NCBI GenBank assembly: GCA_949282965.1
Contig: CASDQW010000046.1
Location: 1-64,000, forward strand
Direction: 5' to 3'
Length of the DNA: 64,000 nt
Source: an uncultured Lentisphaeria bacterium
GTDB lineage: Bacteria; Verrucomicrobiota; Lentisphaeria; Victivallales; Victivallaceae
Positions within the stretch are counted from its first letter, which is position 1. Each line of letters opens with the position of its first letter. This document shows positions 1 through 7,655 of this stretch, one piece after another. Made by a program: the position numbers and the translations under genes. The notes under the pieces are model-generated. The model did not search any database. It had not been told where the DNA came from and saw nothing but the letters and a program-made list of their open reading frames with translations.

Positions 1-457
1 ATTCACCTCCCGCGTTACAGAATGCAAATATAGCATAATTTTCTTGGATTTCATCTTTTATTTAGGGATAAGTTCTAAGCCGAAGCCGCCCCCGCTGTCG
101 ATCCGAAAAAGCAGGCCGGAATGCGCAGGCGTAGTATCCTGTTACTCCGGCAAATTACATTTCCACCGTAAAGTTTTCAAGCGAATGATGGAAATTAACA
201 TTTTACGGGCTTCCCCGTCTGACAATTTAAGATGATGGACCGGAGATTTTTCCATTCGCACCAAGGAAGCCCATTCACCGGTTCAGAGTTTGTTACGTGA
301 TTCCAAGTTCAGCATCACATAGGCTTTTTTTCAACTCCAGACGGAGCCATTTTCCCTGCAAGACTTGCAATCGACAAATGGCGGGATACTGTAAATCAAG
401 AAGCTTTTCCCCCCAATCCTTCCATAAAAAAGTTGTCTAAACCAGGAAAGTGGTGCA
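1..457. other. Intergenic lead-in, no gene recognised
   Basis: The stretch is AT-richer than most of the window. It holds only short open frames without convincing ribosome sites or recognisable protein sequence. It presumably carries the end of a unit outside the window and the promoter of the gene starting at 458. Confidence 0.5.
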
Positions 458-928
458 ATGAACAATCAAGGTGACATTGATTTTTCATCCGTTATATCAA
501 TCGAGGACTTAGACCAGAAAACATTGCATGGCATTTCTGAAACCTATCATAGCGCCAAAGCATTTATGGAAAATCAGAAATGGTGTCTCCGCATACTTGA
601 ATCGTTTTTGGGAATTGATGAAGGATATATTCTGGGGGTTTTCTTGTTTAAGATTATTCCATCGAATGAAAATATGGAGGAGTATTTGTGGGTGGTCGTC
701 GGCGATCTGCCGCCGCTGTATCTGGTGACGGAAGCCGCGCCGACCCCAGCTTTCGCGTTATTAAGATATATAGAAGAAATGACGGTCTGGGCCGAGGCGG
801 CGATAGGCCAGACGGATCGTGCCGACCTGCCGCCGATAGAGGCGGCTTTTTCCAGGGAAAACGGCTTTGCTCTACGAACCCGCCTGCAATTGCTGCGGGA
901 ATACCTTTCGGAAAATTACTCTCTATAA
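458..928 (+). CDS. Conserved-looking hypothetical protein (156 aa)
   Basis: This is a soluble, acidic 156-residue protein with no signal peptide or membrane segment. The start is supported by an AGGAAAG ribosome site 8-9 bases upstream. The core (about residues 55-110) has the pattern YILGVFLFKIIP, then LWVVVGDLPPLYLVTE, then a helix with ALLRYIEEMTVWAEA. It reminds me of small uncharacterised proteins carrying a WVVVGDLPPAYLV-type motif, but I cannot name a family. The 5' part is AT-richer than the following genes, which could reflect transfer. It stands alone, with the tRNA-His gene downstream on the other strand. Function unknown. Confidence 0.7.
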   Translation: MNNQGDIDFSSVISIEDLDQKTLHGISETYHSAKAFMENQKWCLRILESFLGIDEGYILGVFLFKIIPSNENMEEYLWVVVGDLPPLYLVTEAAPTPAFALLRYIEEMTVWAEAAIGQTDRADLPPIEAAFSRENGFALRTRLQLLREYLSENYSL

Positions 929-1217
929 GAAAAGCCGTTAACAACGAGTCCGGCTATCCCGGATATGCTTGGAACGTTTTTCCCTGCCCAGCTTCCCCCT
1001 TGCAACGCGGCATGGGGCTGAGTCGCAGCACTCAAGAGGAGGCAATCCGGAAGCCCCGGATTCGTCAGAAAACGACAGGAACGAAGAACCCTTCCTCTGC
1101 ATCAAACGTCTAACGGTTCTGCAAAAATTTTTCCCGCCCTGACCAGGGACAAAACAAGCAAGGAAAGACCTGAGGGAAAAATGCGGAAAAATATCTTTGG
1201 AAGAACGGAACCTGCGT
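929..1217. other. Intergenic, no gene recognised
   Basis: No supported gene. A short inverted repeat near 1053-1071 (AATCCGG/CCGGATT) lacks a following T-run, so it is not called as a terminator. Confidence 0.45.
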
Positions 1218-1250
1218 AAAAAAAACTCCGCTCAGCAATCTGAACGGAGT
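1218..1250 (-). terminator. Rho-independent terminator of tRNA-His
   Basis: Read on the minus strand, ACTCCG pairs with CGGAGT and the helix extends inward by four more pairs after one mismatch. It closes a 4-base loop and is followed directly by a run of eight T. It lies 14 bases beyond the tRNA 3' end. Confidence 0.85.
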
Positions 1251-1263
1251 CAAGCATTCAAAA

Positions 1264-1341
1264 TGGGGTGGTAGACCGGACTTGAACCGGCGACCTCCTG
1301 GGCCACAACCAGGCGCTCTAACCAACTGAGCTACAACCACC
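1264..1341 (-). tRNA. tRNA-His (anticodon GTG)
   Basis: The minus strand folds as a complete cloverleaf with encoded CCA. The anticodon GTG is at 1304-1306, in a 7-base loop closed by CCTGG/CCAGG. The D arm is GCTCAGTTGGTTAGAGC and the T arm has loop TTCAAGT. The extra 5' G (position -1) opposite C73 is the identity feature of tRNA-His. The acceptor stem contains one U6-U67 mismatch. A promoter and a terminator flank it, so it is transcribed alone. Confidence 0.96.
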
Positions 1342-1359
1342 ATCCAGAATAGTTTCAAT

Positions 1360-1387
1360 AAAATAACACCATCTCCGGGAAAATCAA
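1360..1387 (-). promoter_or_regulatory. Sigma70-type promoter of tRNA-His
   Basis: On the minus strand TTGATT (1382-1387), a 16-base spacer and TATTTT (1360-1365) place the transcription start about 12 bases before the tRNA 5' end. Confidence 0.6.
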
Positions 1388-1459
1388 GTCCTGAAAAGCG
1401 AAAAAATACCGTAATTTCCTGCTCGTCCCCCCTCGTTTCAGGCCTCACCCGGCGGCAGA

Positions 1460-1696
1460 TCAGTTGATTTCGCCGTCGCTCTGCAGCTCCTGCACGATAT
1501 CCTTGACATCCTTGTCCGAGCCTTCCGCCGGCTCACCGCCCAGCGCCACCGTCGCCCCGGTAATCAGGTCGCGGATCCGGGTGCTGAACGCCGAAAGCGC
1601 AAAGAACGCCACCAGCGCAATCACCACCACCAGAATCACGTACTCCACGACCGCCTGCCCTTTCTGGCGCCGACGCATTGACTTACGCTTCAACAT
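1460..1696 (-). CDS. Flp/class III pilin-like small membrane protein (78 aa)
   Basis: A basic leader (about residues 1-13, many K/R) is followed by the motif GQAVVEYVILVVVIALVAFF at residues 13-32. This gives one hydrophobic helix with the Gly-Gln and the Glu-Tyr expected in Flp/TadE-type pilin precursors processed by a prepilin peptidase. The acidic tail of about 40 residues contains GGEPAEGSDKD. It is the second of two tiny pilin-like genes read from a shared promoter at 1949-1977. Family placement (Flp or TadE-like minor pilin) is inference from length, leader and motif. No assembly ATPase or prepilin peptidase gene lies in the window. Confidence 0.75.
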   Translation of the reverse strand: MLKRKSMRRRQKGQAVVEYVILVVVIALVAFFALSAFSTRIRDLITGATVALGGEPAEGSDKDVKDIVQELQSDGEIN

Positions 1697-1749
1697 GTTC
1701 CAACCCTCCGGTCCGTTCGGAGCACTCTCCGGCTCCGGTTGTGATCGTT

Positions 1750-1926
1750 TTATGGATACTCAATACTGATCAAATTCACCAGCCGCCCGCCGTACAGCGA
1801 AAAAAAGAAAACCAGCGACAGCAGCACCACCGCCACCAGCGACAGCATGACCAGCGCAATGGCATATTCGCTCATGATCTGGCCATCGCAGCGTTTCCAT
1901 TTCGTTTTACGTCCGGCAACACGCAT
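1750..1926 (-). CDS. Second tiny pilin-like protein (58 aa)
   Basis: The 58-residue product has a very basic N-terminus (MRVAGRKTKWKRCDGQ), then MSEYAIALVMLSLVAVVLLS and a second hydrophobic stretch ending SLYGG. Gly-Gln and Glu-Tyr sit just before the hydrophobic helix, as in the neighbouring 78-residue protein. A GGAG ribosome site lies 7 bases before the ATG, and a strong promoter (1949-1977) lies just upstream. The 53-base gap to the second pilin gene fits one transcript. This is probably a pilin or minor pilin of a tight-adherence-like or type IVb system; the role is inferred. Confidence 0.7.
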   Translation of the reverse strand: MRVAGRKTKWKRCDGQIMSEYAIALVMLSLVAVVLLSLVFFFSLYGGRLVNLISIEYP

Positions 1927-1948
1927 TATAACGCTCCATCGCGTTCAT

Positions 1949-1977
1949 ATATTATTGCGTTTCCGGTACATTTGCAA
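1949..1977 (-). promoter_or_regulatory. Promoter of the pilin-like gene pair
   Basis: On the minus strand TTGCAA (1972-1977), a 17-base spacer and TAATAT (1949-1954) precede the GGAG/ATG of the 58-residue gene. It lies between the end of panD (1999) and that gene, so the pair can be expressed independently of panD. Confidence 0.65.
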
Positions 1978-1998
1978 ATAAAAACAGAAAAAAACGCG

Positions 1999-2382
1999 TC
2001 AGATCATATCCGCTTCCGGCACCCGTCCCTTGCGCTGGACAATCCGGTTCTGCTCGTCCAGTACGATCACCTTCGGCACGATTCGCGCCGCCTCCTCCTC
2101 TGAACAAAGTGAGAAGGCCATGATCGTCACCACGTCCCCTTTTTTGCCTTTCAGCGCCGCCGGTCCGTTCAGGCAAAACGCCCCTTCGCCCGGCCGACCG
2201 GGAATCGCGTAGGTTTCCAGCCGTTCGCCGTTGGTCCGGTTCACCACCAGAATCTTCTCGTATGGCAGAATGCCCGCCTCTCTGAGATAGCGGATATCGA
2301 TCTCCATGCTGCCCTCGTACTCCAGATCGCAGCGAGTCAGGCGCGCGGTATGGATTTTCCCGCTCAACATCTGCTTTTGCAT
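1999..2382 (-). CDS. panD: Aspartate 1-decarboxylase (pyruvoyl type)
   Basis: Converts L-aspartate to beta-alanine for pantothenate and coenzyme A synthesis in the cytoplasm. The N-terminus MQKQMLSGKIHTARLT matches the family pattern. Starting at 2382, the self-cleavage pair is Gly24-Ser25 within EYEGS, the same numbering as the E. coli enzyme; Ser25 becomes the pyruvoyl group. TNGERLETYAIPG and the conserved NGPAA follow. The length, 127 aa, equals the family norm. Two in-frame ATGs and a further one at 2397 lie upstream, but the alignment favours 2382. It is divergent from metG; the pilin pair follows but has its own promoter. Confidence 0.95.
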   Translation of the reverse strand: MQKQMLSGKIHTARLTRCDLEYEGSMEIDIRYLREAGILPYEKILVVNRTNGERLETYAIPGRPGEGAFCLNGPAALKGKKGDVVTIMAFSLCSEEEAARIVPKVIVLDEQNRIVQRKGRVPEADMI

Positions 2383-2514
2383 CATCATCCCAATCATTGT
2401 GCGGCGCGCAACGATGAAAAAACCCGGGAAAACGCGCCGACTGTTGTTCCCGTTTCCTTTTCTTTAATATACCGCGTTTTCGAAAAAATACCAGACGCAT
2501 TCCCCGGTGGCCAT

Positions 2515-2543
2515 TTGCAAACCTCCCGCTTTGATGGTAAATT
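2515..2543 (+). promoter_or_regulatory. Promoter of metG
   Basis: TTGCAA (2515-2520), a 17-base spacer and TAAATT (2538-2543) sit 48 bases before the metG start. Confidence 0.6.
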
Positions 2544-2591
2544 GTCCGCGAACAGTTTGAGTGAACCGCATAAGCAAAGGAATCCCTTCTG

Positions 2592-4538
2592 ATGAATCAG
2601 AATCACTTTTACGTTACCACGCCCATCTATTACGTCAATGACAAACCGCACATCGGCCACGCCTATACCACCATTCTGGCCGATGTTCTGGCCCGGTATT
2701 ATCGTTCGCTGAACGTGCCCACGTTCTTTCTCACCGGCACTGACGAACACGGTCAAAAGGTGCAGAAGGCCGCCGAAGCCCGCCGGATGGCGCCCCAGGC
2801 GCACTGTGACGAAACCGTGGTGCGGTTCCAGGAATTGTGGCGGAAGCTCGGCATCACCAACGACAAATTCATCCGCACCACCGACGCCGCGCACAAGGCG
2901 GTCGTGCAGGAGGTGCTGCAGGATCTCTACGACCGGGGCGAAATTTACAAGGCGGAATACACCGGTTGGTACTGCGTCGGCGACGAACGCTTTTTCACCG
3001 AAAAAGACCTCGTGGACGGCAAATGCCCGGAATGTGGCCGGGAAGTCACCCGGATCGTCGAATCCAATTACTTCTTCCGCATGAGCAAATACCAGCAGTG
3101 GCTGATCGACTACATCGAAACCCATCCGGACTTCATCCAGCCGGCGTTTCGCGCCAACGAAACACTCGGATTTCTGCGGAAAGAACTCTCCGATCTCTGC
3201 ATCAGTCGTCCGAAATCCCGCCTTTCCTGGGGCATTGAACTGCCGTTCGACCGGGATTACGTCTGCTACGTCTGGTTCGACGCGCTGCTCAACTACGTCT
3301 CCGCCGTCGGCTACCGCCGTGATCCGGCCATGTTCGAAAAATGGTGGCCGGCCTCCTACCATCTGATCGGCAAAGACATTCTGACCACTCACAGCGTCTA
3401 CTGGCCCACCATGCTCAAGGCGATGGATCTGCCGTTGCCCCGGACCATTTTCGCCCACGGCTGGTGGCTGACCGGCAATACCAAAATGAGCAAATCCCTC
3501 GGCAACGTCGTCAACCCCATGGAAATGGTCGAAAAATACGGAGTGGACGCCTTCCGCTATTTCCTGCTCGCTGAAATGGCCCCGGGGCAGGACGCCTCGT
3601 TTACCGAGGAGGCGTTCATCGCCCGCTACAACAGCGATCTGGCCAACGACCTGGGCAACCTGCTCAGCCGGGTGCTGAAGCTGACCCTCCGTCATCTTCA
3701 GGGCGTGATTCCCCCGGCGGGTCCCCTCCAGGAAGAGGACCGGGAACTGCTGCAAACCGTCTCCGCCGCGGTCGACGCCATGGAACAGGCGCTGCACGCC
3801 ATGAAGTGCGACCAGGGCCTGGCCGCGGTCCTGAACGCGGTCCGGGCCGGAAACCGCTATCTCGAAAAGACCGCGCCGTGGACCCTCGCCAAACGCGGCG
3901 ATACCGAACGGCTTCAGACGGTGCTTCACACTGCGGCGGAAGCCCTGCGGCAAATTGCCATTCTGCTGTTGCCGGTCATGCCCGGCAAAATGACCGCGCT
4001 CGGCGAAGCGCTCGGCTTCGGTGCCGAAGAGTTTGCCGCGCAACGGATTGCTGAACTGCGACAGGGCGGGGATTTCGTTTCCGGCCGGACCATGCGCGAT
4101 ACCGACGGGCTTTTCCCGCGGATCCAGACCGAAGAGAAAACGCAGAAACCGGCATCCTCGACGCCAGCCCCGGCTCCGGCCCCGAAGCCGAAAACGGTGC
4201 TCCCGGGCGTGGCCGATCTGATCACCATCGACGACTTCTTCAAGACGCAGCTACGCACCGCGGAAATCCTCGCCGCCGAAAAGATCGACGGCGCGGACAA
4301 GCTCCTGAAGTTGAAGATCCGCATGGGCGACGAAGAACGTCAGCTGGTCGCAGGCATCGCCCGGTATTACGCGCCGGAAGCGGTGATCGGCAAACACATC
4401 GTCGTCGTCGCCAACCTGAAACCGGCGAAAATCCGCGGCATCGAATCGCAAGGCATGCTGCTGGCCGCCAAAATCGGACAGGACCTGAAGCTGATCACCG
4501 TCGACGGTGAAATCGCCTCCGGCGCCAGCGTCGGGTAA
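2592..4538 (+). CDS. metG: Methionyl-tRNA synthetase with C-terminal tRNA-binding domain
   Basis: Charges tRNA-Met with methionine. The class I catalytic domain has the HIGH box in PHIGHAYTTI (residue about 20) and the KMSKS box in TKMSKSLGN (about residue 297). A single CPEC pair near residue 140 suggests a one-knuckle connective domain. The anticodon-binding helical domain follows. An alanine/proline linker (about residues 520-540) leads to an EMAPII/Arc1p-like OB domain (about 545-648) used for dimerisation and tRNA binding. At 648 aa the length is normal for the long form. Its own promoter lies upstream; the HNH gene follows after 10 bases. Confidence 0.97.
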   Translation: MNQNHFYVTTPIYYVNDKPHIGHAYTTILADVLARYYRSLNVPTFFLTGTDEHGQKVQKAAEARRMAPQAHCDETVVRFQELWRKLGITNDKFIRTTDAAHKAVVQEVLQDLYDRGEIYKAEYTGWYCVGDERFFTEKDLVDGKCPECGREVTRIVESNYFFRMSKYQQWLIDYIETHPDFIQPAFRANETLGFLRKELSDLCISRPKSRLSWGIELPFDRDYVCYVWFDALLNYVSAVGYRRDPAMFEKWWPASYHLIGKDILTTHSVYWPTMLKAMDLPLPRTIFAHGWWLTGNTKMSKSLGNVVNPMEMVEKYGVDAFRYFLLAEMAPGQDASFTEEAFIARYNSDLANDLGNLLSRVLKLTLRHLQGVIPPAGPLQEEDRELLQTVSAAVDAMEQALHAMKCDQGLAAVLNAVRAGNRYLEKTAPWTLAKRGDTERLQTVLHTAAEALRQIAILLLPVMPGKMTALGEALGFGAEEFAAQRIAELRQGGDFVSGRTMRDTDGLFPRIQTEEKTQKPASSTPAPAPAPKPKTVLPGVADLITIDDFFKTQLRTAEILAAEKIDGADKLLKLKIRMGDEERQLVAGIARYYAPEAVIGKHIVVVANLKPAKIRGIESQGMLLAAKIGQDLKLITVDGEIASGASVG

Positions 4539-4548
4539 GCGTGGTTTC

Positions 4549-4881
4549 ATGGACGACTGGATCGAAATCGAACGCGATGAGCGGCACATCCGGCGTGAAC
4601 GCGCCAAGGCGCGGGAATTGCGCCGGACGCCGTACTTTCAGGAAAAATTCCGGCAGGGCATCTGTTATTACTGCAAGCGGAAGTTTCCGGAAGAAGAGCT
4701 GACGCTGGACCACATCGTCCCGGTTGCCCGCGGCGGCCGCAGCACCCGCGGCAATCTCGTGATCTGCTGCCGCGCCTGCAATCAGGCGAAAAAATACCTG
4801 ACACCCGCCGAAATGTTGTTGCGTGAACTCGCTCCCGACAATCAGCCGGAAACGACCGACCCGGAAACGCCGGAAAACTGA
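4549..4881 (+). CDS. HNH endonuclease family protein (110 aa)
   Basis: This small basic protein has a compact HNH fold. Zinc ligands are CYYC (about residues 40-43) and CRAC (about 75-78), and the catalytic part is LTLDHIVPVARGG followed by the N of RGNLV. The N-terminal 30 residues are rich in Arg/Glu and probably helical. It starts 10 bases after the metG stop with little ribosome-site sequence, so it may depend on metG translation. Such single-domain HNH proteins occur widely outside mobile elements; the substrate cannot be told from sequence. Confidence 0.85.
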   Translation: MDDWIEIERDERHIRRERAKARELRRTPYFQEKFRQGICYYCKRKFPEEELTLDHIVPVARGGRSTRGNLVICCRACNQAKKYLTPAEMLLRELAPDNQPETTDPETPEN

Positions 4882-4943
4882 ACCGGAACTTCAGCAGGTT
4901 CCCCCTCGCTTCCGGACAAGCGGACGACTCCTGGACAACAGCG

Positions 4944-4967
4944 GCGGAGCCGGAACACCGGCTCCGC
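4944..4967. terminator. Stem-loop between convergent genes
   Basis: A perfect 10-bp inverted repeat with a 4-base AACA loop lies between the ends of the HNH gene and the URO-D-like gene. T-runs are weak on both sides, so it may act as a weak bidirectional terminator or an RNA 3'-end stabiliser. Confidence 0.5.
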
Positions 4968-4983
4968 AGTTTGAAAAACCGCC

Positions 4984-6162
4984 TCAGCCGTTCAGACGCC
5001 AGGAAGCGGCCGTTTCCAGGAAGGCCTGAACGTTTTCCAGCGGCGTGCCGGCCAGAATGGTGTTGCTGCAGCCGAAGAAATGCCGGGTATTTCCACCTCC
5101 CTGAAGCACTTCCTGCACATGCTGACGCACCATCTCGACCGTCCCCCGGCAAAGCACGTCTCCTGCAACATTTCCCCACAGCACCAGTTCCGGATACCGG
5201 CGGCGCAATTCGGCGGAGGTCATCGTCGCCAGGAAATCGATCTCGCCGTATCCGGGAATCCCCGCATCCACAAAAAGATCGTCGGCAATGTCCCACACCT
5301 TGCCGTCGCTGCGCCACATGTAATGGACCCCGCGCTCGCGGCTGTAGCGCGTGAACGCCTTCAACCGCGGCAGCATCAGCTCCCGGAAAAGCTCCGGCGA
5401 GTACATGGTCCCGTTGTTGTCGGCCATGTCTCCGCCCCCCAGAACCACCGCAATGCCGCGTTCGACCGCGGCATCCACCGCCGCCTTGGCGATCTCCAGC
5501 TGGCAATCGAGCAGATCGGCCACCGCACCCGGTTCCAGCAGACAGGCCATCAACGCCGCCTCGGTTACCCCGACGGAAAAACCGCCGCCGACCCCCAGCA
5601 CCAGAAATTCATCTCCGACGCGTTTCTGCATCGCCGCCTCCCAGCAGCCGAAAGTGCGCCGGGTCGCTTCCACATTTTTCTCCAGTGCGGCGGCGGCCTG
5701 CCGGGCCCGTTCCGGCCAATCCTCGGGCTCCACCACCGGAGCGTTGGTTTCGATCACTCCGTAATTGCCGGAGGCAGGATCGTAATTCCAGCGCTCCCAG
5801 ATCCCGTCCGGATCCCCGTAGAGAAAGGTATTCTCGTCCAGTTTCTTCGTCGGTTTGCGGGACATCCGCCAGCCGTGGCGGATCACATCGGCTTGCATCA
5901 ACCGCGCCAGCGCCAGCAGATCATCGTCCACCGCCGCTTCGAAATCGGCAAACGCCTGATCGCCTTTCAGCAGGGCCTCGGCCTCCGCGCGCCACAGCGA
6001 CCCGGTTCCGGTATGTACGGGCCGCCCCAACATCCGGGAAGCGGTTTCGCACGCCACGGTCGGCGTATAATTCGGCAGACGATCCAGCGTCTCGCCGGCG
6101 ATGGCGGCCAGGCTGCGGCTCCGTCCGGACAACCGCCTCGGCTCCTGCAATGATGACTCCAT
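4984..6162 (-). CDS. Uroporphyrinogen-decarboxylase-like (URO-D/MtaA superfamily) protein
   Basis: The 392-residue cytoplasmic TIM-barrel protein belongs to the URO-D/methylcobamide methyltransferase superfamily. Visible markers are the N-terminal segment with DRLPNYTP, the Gly-rich VLGVGGGFSVG, LGGGDMADNNGTMYSPELF, HYMWRSDGKVWD and the C-terminal FFGCSNTILAGTPLENVQAFL, typical of family members near carbohydrate genes. True HemE is shorter (about 350 aa) with a different N-terminus, so a haem role is doubtful. A corrinoid-linked methyl transfer or demethylation role is possible but unproven. It is transcribed alone; an inverted repeat overlaps its likely promoter. Confidence 0.82.
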   Translation of the reverse strand: MESSLQEPRRLSGRSRSLAAIAGETLDRLPNYTPTVACETASRMLGRPVHTGTGSLWRAEAEALLKGDQAFADFEAAVDDDLLALARLMQADVIRHGWRMSRKPTKKLDENTFLYGDPDGIWERWNYDPASGNYGVIETNAPVVEPEDWPERARQAAAALEKNVEATRRTFGCWEAAMQKRVGDEFLVLGVGGGFSVGVTEAALMACLLEPGAVADLLDCQLEIAKAAVDAAVERGIAVVLGGGDMADNNGTMYSPELFRELMLPRLKAFTRYSRERGVHYMWRSDGKVWDIADDLFVDAGIPGYGEIDFLATMTSAELRRRYPELVLWGNVAGDVLCRGTVEMVRQHVQEVLQGGGNTRHFFGCSNTILAGTPLENVQAFLETAASWRLNG

Positions 6163-6208
6163 GAACCATTTCCTCCTTGTTCAAGCAGATTCGGTATGCT
6201 TTTTCTTA

Positions 6209-6255
6209 ATAATAGCGGCATTCCCCCGAAATGTCTTCCCGCATATTGACATTTC
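6209..6255 (-). promoter_or_regulatory. Putative promoter overlapped by an 8-bp inverted repeat
   Basis: On the minus strand AAGACA (6232-6237), 17 bases, TATTAT (6209-6214) forms a plausible promoter for the URO-D-like gene. A perfect inverted repeat, GAAATGTC (6228-6235) and GACATTTC (6248-6255) with a 12-base spacer, overlaps the -35 box. That is the geometry of a repressor operator. Confidence 0.5.
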
Positions 6256-6313
6256 TTGCCGTATTTTGAAGAAAACGGTGCTCAGACAGAACAGCGTAAC
6301 AATTTTATCACAA

Positions 6314-7639
6314 TCATTTTCCGATGCAGAAGCGGCTGAAGATGTTTTCCAGCACGTCGGGATCCGTCGTTTCCCCGGTAATCCGACCGATCGCCTCGAT
6401 GGCCGTCCGCAATGGAATGGCTGCCAGCTCCCACTCTCCGGCATCGATCAATTTTGCCGCCTCCGGCAGTACCGCGGACGCCCGGCGCAGCTGCTCCTGA
6501 TGCCGGGCATTGACCGCGATCTCCGGTTCCCGCCAGTCTTTCTCCTGCCAGACCATGGCGGCAAATGTGTCGGCCAGTTCCGCCAGTCCCGCTCCGGTCC
6601 TGGCGGAAATCCGCACCGTCGGAAACGCCACCTGCGGCAGCACCACTTCCGGTGCGACATCCATTTTATTCCAGACCGCCACCGTGCACGGCGGCGCAGC
6701 GGCAGCCAGCTCCGCCGCCTCCCTCCGCGGATCGGCGGCGGCATCCAGCACCCAGAACACCACCTCCGCAGTGCGCAACGACTCCCGGCTCCGCTCCATG
6801 CCGATCCGTTCGATGACATCGCCGCCTTCGCGCAGTCCGGCGGTATCGATCAACCGCACCGGAATGCCGCGGATCTCGGTCCTTTCCTCCAGGGTGTCCC
6901 GGGTGGTCCCCGCAATGTCGGTCACAATCGCCCGTTCGTAACCGAGCAGCCGGTTGAGCAGACTGGATTTGCCCGCATTCGGCCGTCCGGCGATCACCAG
7001 CCGGACGCCTTCCCGCAGCAAGGTTCCCGCGCGACCGCTCCGTGTCAACGTTTCCAGCCGGGCGGACACCGGATCCAGCCGGGCGGCCAGGGCATCGTTC
7101 CAGTCCAGTTCCTCATCCGGAAAGTCCAGATGGGATTCGCATTCGGCCAGAATCTCCACCAGTTCGCCGCGCAGCCGCCCCAGCTCCTCGCTGAGCGCCC
7201 CGGCCAGCTGGCGCTCCGCCAGATGCAGTGCCATGTCGCTCTGCGCCGCCACCAGATCCCCGACCGCCTCGGCCTGCACCAGGTCGATTTTGCCGTTCGC
7301 AAACGCCCGGAAGGTAAATTCTCCCGGTTCCGCCATCCGGCAGCCCGCCTCCCGGACCGCCGTGAGCACGGCATGCGCCGCCCGGGCGCCGCCGTGACAA
7401 TGCAGCTCCACCACGTCGTCCCCGGTGTAACTATGCGGCCCCGGCATGAACACCCCGAGCACCTGATCGCCACCGACCCGGCCGAGCACCATGCGCCGGG
7501 GACATTCCGGCCCGGGCAATGTCCCGCCCTGCCAGACGTTCCGAAGCGTTGCCCAAGCTTCGGGCCCGGCGATGCGGATCACCGCAATCGCGCCTCCGAT
7601 CGCCGTGGCCGGCGCGCAGATGGTATCGGCGGTGTTCAT
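6314..7639 (-). CDS. mnmE: tRNA modification GTPase MnmE
   Basis: With MnmG it installs the 5-carboxymethylaminomethyl group on wobble U34 of tRNAs. The N-terminal tetrahydrofolate-binding domain (about 1-115) contains DTICAPATAIGGAIAVIRI. The G domain carries GRPNAGKSSLLN (G1), DIAGTTRDTLEE (G2), DTAGLR (G3) and NKMD (G4). The C-terminus ends FCIGK, the conserved cysteine motif. I chose the ATG at 7639, after GGAAGG, giving 441 aa; a GTG 12 bases upstream is less likely. It follows the Gfo/Idh gene by 16 bases, so they are probably co-transcribed. Confidence 0.97.
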   Translation of the reverse strand: MNTADTICAPATAIGGAIAVIRIAGPEAWATLRNVWQGGTLPGPECPRRMVLGRVGGDQVLGVFMPGPHSYTGDDVVELHCHGGARAAHAVLTAVREAGCRMAEPGEFTFRAFANGKIDLVQAEAVGDLVAAQSDMALHLAERQLAGALSEELGRLRGELVEILAECESHLDFPDEELDWNDALAARLDPVSARLETLTRSGRAGTLLREGVRLVIAGRPNAGKSSLLNRLLGYERAIVTDIAGTTRDTLEERTEIRGIPVRLIDTAGLREGGDVIERIGMERSRESLRTAEVVFWVLDAAADPRREAAELAAAAPPCTVAVWNKMDVAPEVVLPQVAFPTVRISARTGAGLAELADTFAAMVWQEKDWREPEIAVNARHQEQLRRASAVLPEAAKLIDAGEWELAAIPLRTAIEAIGRITGETTDPDVLENIFSRFCIGK

Positions 7640-7655
7640 CGTCCTTCCCACCGGC

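Noticed and set aside
44-235. A 63-codon plus-strand frame at the left end
   Set aside because: No ribosome site and no recognisable pattern; the upstream context is missing.
1264-1341. tRNA gene as an integration site
   Set aside because: No integrase gene and no direct repeat of the tRNA 3' end were seen in the window.
2394-4043. A 549-codon minus-strand open frame opposite metG
   Set aside because: Antisense shadow of metG with no recognisable domain.
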